Of a stretch of 64,000 bases of DNA, positions 61,601-64,000 are shown piece by piece. Origin of the DNA: Sphingomonas abaci (lineage in GTDB: Bacteria > Pseudomonadota > Alphaproteobacteria > Sphingomonadales > Sphingomonadaceae); assembly GCF_014199625.1 (NCBI RefSeq), contig NZ_JACHNY010000001.1:496001-560000 (forward strand). The letters are read 5' to 3'. The position numbers and the translations under genes are program-made. The notes below the pieces were generated by a model. That model did not search any database. It was not told the origin of the DNA and saw only the letters and a program-made list of their open reading frames with translations. Position 1 is the stretch's first letter. Every line of letters starts with the position of its first letter.

Positions 61601-61625
61601 ACCCCGGACCCATCGGGGGTCCCGG
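61601..61625. repeat. Diverged REP-like palindrome (sucD-sucA gap)
   Basis: ACCCCGG and GGGGT arms with mismatches, 18 bases upstream of the sucA start. It is a weak member of the palindrome family. Confidence 0.4.
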
Positions 61626-61657
61626 CCCGCCCGGGCGACCTGCCCGACCGGACCGAA

Positions 61658-61677
61658 AGGCCGACCCGCGTCGGCCT
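61658..61677 (-). terminator. Hairpin after sucD
   Basis: A perfect 8-bp stem AGGCCGAC/GTCGGCCT with the loop CCGC and TTTC after it on the minus strand. The short T-run suggests attenuation or processing between sucD and sucA rather than full stop. Confidence 0.5.
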
Positions 61678-61690
61678 GGCGGCTATTTGC

Positions 61691-62575
61691 TTAACCGTTC
61701 AGCACCGACAGCAGCGTCGAGCCGAGTTCGCTGGGGCTCGCCGCGACCTTGATGCCGGCCGCTTCCATCGCCGCGATCTTGTCCTCGGCGCCGCCCTGGC
61801 CGCCCGACACGATCGCGCCGGCATGGCCCATGCGACGGCCCGGGGGCGCGGTGCGGCCGGCGATGAAGCCCGCCATGGGCTTCTTGCGGCCACGCTTGGC
61901 CTCGTCGCGCAGGAACTGCGCCGCTTCCTCTTCGGCCGAACCGCCGATCTCGCCGATCATGATGATCGACTTGGTCGCCTCGTCGGCCAGGAACAGCTCC
62001 AGCACGTCGATGAAGTTGGTGCCGTTGACCGGGTCGCCGCCGATGCCGACCGCCGTGGTCTGGCCCAGGCCTGCGTTCGAGGTCTGGAACACCGCCTCAT
62101 AGGTCAGCGTGCCCGACCGCGACACGACGCCCACCGAGCCCTCCTTGAAGATCGACCCGGGCATGATGCCGATCTTGCACTGGCCCGGGGTCAGCACGCC
62201 GGGGCAGTTCGGGCCGATCAGCCGCGACTTGCTGCCCGACAGCGCGCGCTTCACCTTGACCATGTCGAGCACCGGGATACCCTCGGTAATCGCGACGATC
62301 AGCGGGATCTCGGCGTCGATCGCCTCCAGGATCGAATCCGCGGCGAAGGGCGGCGGCACGTAGATGACCGACGCATCGGCGCCGGTCTTCGACTTGGCTT
62401 CCGCCACCGTGTTGAACACGGGCAGGCCGAGATGCTCGGTGCCGCCCTTGCCGGGCGTGACGCCGCCGACCATCTGCGTGCCGTAGTCCAGCGCCGCCTT
62501 GGTGTGGAAGCTGCCGGTCTCGCCGGTCATGCCCTGGGTGATGACCTTGGTATTCCGGTCGACGAGGATGCTCAT
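61691..62575 (-). CDS. sucD: Succinyl-CoA synthetase alpha subunit
   Basis: 294 residues. CoA-binding N-terminal Rossmann domain ([36 protein letters not shown]), [25 protein letters not shown], and the phospho-His region [25 protein letters not shown]. It interconverts succinyl-CoA and succinate with nucleotide phosphorylation and requires the beta subunit SucC, which is not encoded anywhere in this window. Confidence 0.98.
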   Translation of the reverse strand: MSILVDRNTKVITQGMTGETGSFHTKAALDYGTQMVGGVTPGKGGTEHLGLPVFNTVAEAKSKTGADASVIYVPPPFAADSILEAIDAEIPLIVAITEGIPVLDMVKVKRALSGSKSRLIGPNCPGVLTPGQCKIGIMPGSIFKEGSVGVVSRSGTLTYEAVFQTSNAGLGQTTAVGIGGDPVNGTNFIDVLELFLADEATKSIIMIGEIGGSAEEEAAQFLRDEAKRGRKKPMAGFIAGRTAPPGRRMGHAGAIVSGGQGGAEDKIAAMEAAGIKVAASPSELGSTLLSVLNG

Positions 62576-62593
62576 CCGTTTCTCTTCCCTCTT

Positions 62594-62624
62594 GTTCCCC
62601 GGCGAAGGCCGGGGCCCAGTTGGG
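62594..62624. repeat. REP palindrome, left boundary of the GIY-YIG cassette
   Basis: A 31-base element with the core CCCCGGCGAAGGCCGGGG followed by CCCAGTTGGG. It lies six bases past the GIY-YIG stop. It is an exact inverted copy of 62939-62969. Confidence 0.95.
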
Positions 62625-62630
62625 AAACGG

Positions 62631-62927
62631 TCAGGCTTCTACGATGCGGTCGAACAGATCATCCCAGTCGGGATTGAACCCTTCAATCTCTCGCAGCTTC
62701 CAGGACCGCTTCCATTTCTTCATCTGCAACTCGCGCTGCCGAGCCGCTTCGATACCGTCATGCGCCTCGTACCAGACCAAGCGCTTGCAATCATGCGTCT
62801 TCGTGAACCCGTCGATCATCGCCGAACGCTGCTGATGCACCCGTCGGACCAGATCGCTGGTCACCCCGACATAGATGGTGCCGTTTCGTTGGCTTGCCAT
62901 GCTGTAGACATAGCCCGGCTTTTCCAC
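62631..62927 (-). CDS. Small GIY-YIG nuclease-domain protein in a REP-bounded cassette
   Basis: 98 residues from a GTG at 62927, seven bases after a GGGAGG; an ATG nine codons later would cut off the first GIY strand. The whole protein is one UvrC/URI-type GIY-YIG domain: [26 protein letters not shown] holds the GIY and YIG strands and the following Arg, and [18 protein letters not shown] carries the catalytic Glu and a basic helix. The family cuts or nicks DNA; the target is unknown. It interrupts the mdh-sucD order and is exactly framed by inverted REP elements. Confidence 0.93.
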   Translation of the reverse strand: MEKPGYVYSMASQRNGTIYVGVTSDLVRRVHQQRSAMIDGFTKTHDCKRLVWYEAHDGIEAARQRELQMKKWKRSWKLREIEGFNPDWDDLFDRIVEA

Positions 62928-62938
62928 CTCGGGACCTC

Positions 62939-62969
62939 CCCAACTGGGCCCCGGCCTTCGCCGGGGAAC
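62939..62969. repeat. REP palindrome, right boundary of the GIY-YIG cassette
   Basis: The exact reverse complement of 62594-62624 over 31 bases, 11 bases before the GTG start. Each copy also folds on itself (7-bp stem, GAAG or CTTC loop). Confidence 0.95.
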
Positions 62970-62994
62970 CAGGGTTCACATCGACAGCCTGTCC

Positions 62995-63990
<996 letters not shown>

Positions 63991-64000
63991 TCACGCCGCC

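Noticed and set aside
58598-62677. A 1359-codon open frame on the plus strand
   Set aside because: It lies antisense to sucA and sucD across their whole length, is rich in Arg/Asp/His shadows and has no domain. High-GC third positions keep the opposite frame open.

Overview
The window is high-GC DNA from an alphaproteobacterium, almost certainly a sphingomonad (Sphingomonas or a close relative). The signs are a circularly permuted two-piece tmRNA gene, several TonB-dependent receptors, a PEP-CTERM protein with a PEPxxWA sorting tail, a compact mdh-sucD-sucA-sucB-lpdA block and numerous short palindromic intergenic repeats. Nearly every long ORF opposite a gene is a high-GC shadow, so I call one gene per locus.

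Layout. 1-2.4 kb: the tail of a FixJ-like regulator, then a LytS-type kinase and LytTR regulator on the minus strand, lying downstream of an Oar-like TonB-dependent receptor (2.5-5.9 kb). 6.1-9.2 kb: ligA and a RarD transporter. 9.2-14.0 kb: a divergent iron-uptake pair, a TonB receptor and a PepSY/flavodoxin/FAD reductase, with a Fur-like site between them. 14.2-25.4 kb: a complete chemotaxis-type operon, STAS-cheY-cheA-cheW-mcp-mcp-cheW-cheR-cheB, ending in a 596-residue helical protein of unknown function. The two receptors share a 681-bp near-identical signalling block, and three proteins share an acidic C-terminal tail. 25.4-26.6 kb: a membrane diguanylate cyclase.

26.9-31.7 kb is a minus-strand RNA and housekeeping block: an Rrf2 regulator, tdk, truB, rpsO, pnp. 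Divergent from it is ssrA (about 31.75-32.14 kb, plus strand), whose tag reads ANDNEALAIAA. 32.3-38.7 kb: a type I secretion fusion protein and ABC transporter plus a Calx-beta/nuclease protein that is its probable cargo. 39.0-40.7 kb: a PEP-CTERM protein and a Tat-exported esterase. 40.8-45.9 kb: tRNA-Pro(GGG), yajC-secD-secF, a Mth938-like protein and an S41 protease lipoprotein. 46.1-49.9 kb: ydbH-ynbE-ydbL, an envelope lipid-transport set. 50.0-54.2 kb: radC and a solitary MmeI-like fused restriction-modification enzyme. 54.2-55.4 kb: a small conserved protein and a GH16 glycanase.

55.7-64.0 kb is the TCA-cycle block on the minus strand, transcribed mdh, (GIY-YIG), sucD, sucA, sucB, lpdA. 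sucC is absent from its usual place between mdh and sucD. What sits there is a 98-residue GIY-YIG nuclease gene tightly framed by perfect 31-bp inverted REP palindromes. A second inverted pair of the same family, without a gene, lies between sucB and lpdA, and a diverged third pair lies after ssrA. This nuclease-in-REP cassette is, in my view, the best candidate for an undescribed element. The second is the chemotaxis operon's last gene, which combines a CheZ-like DxxxQ motif with a decayed receptor-like hairpin.
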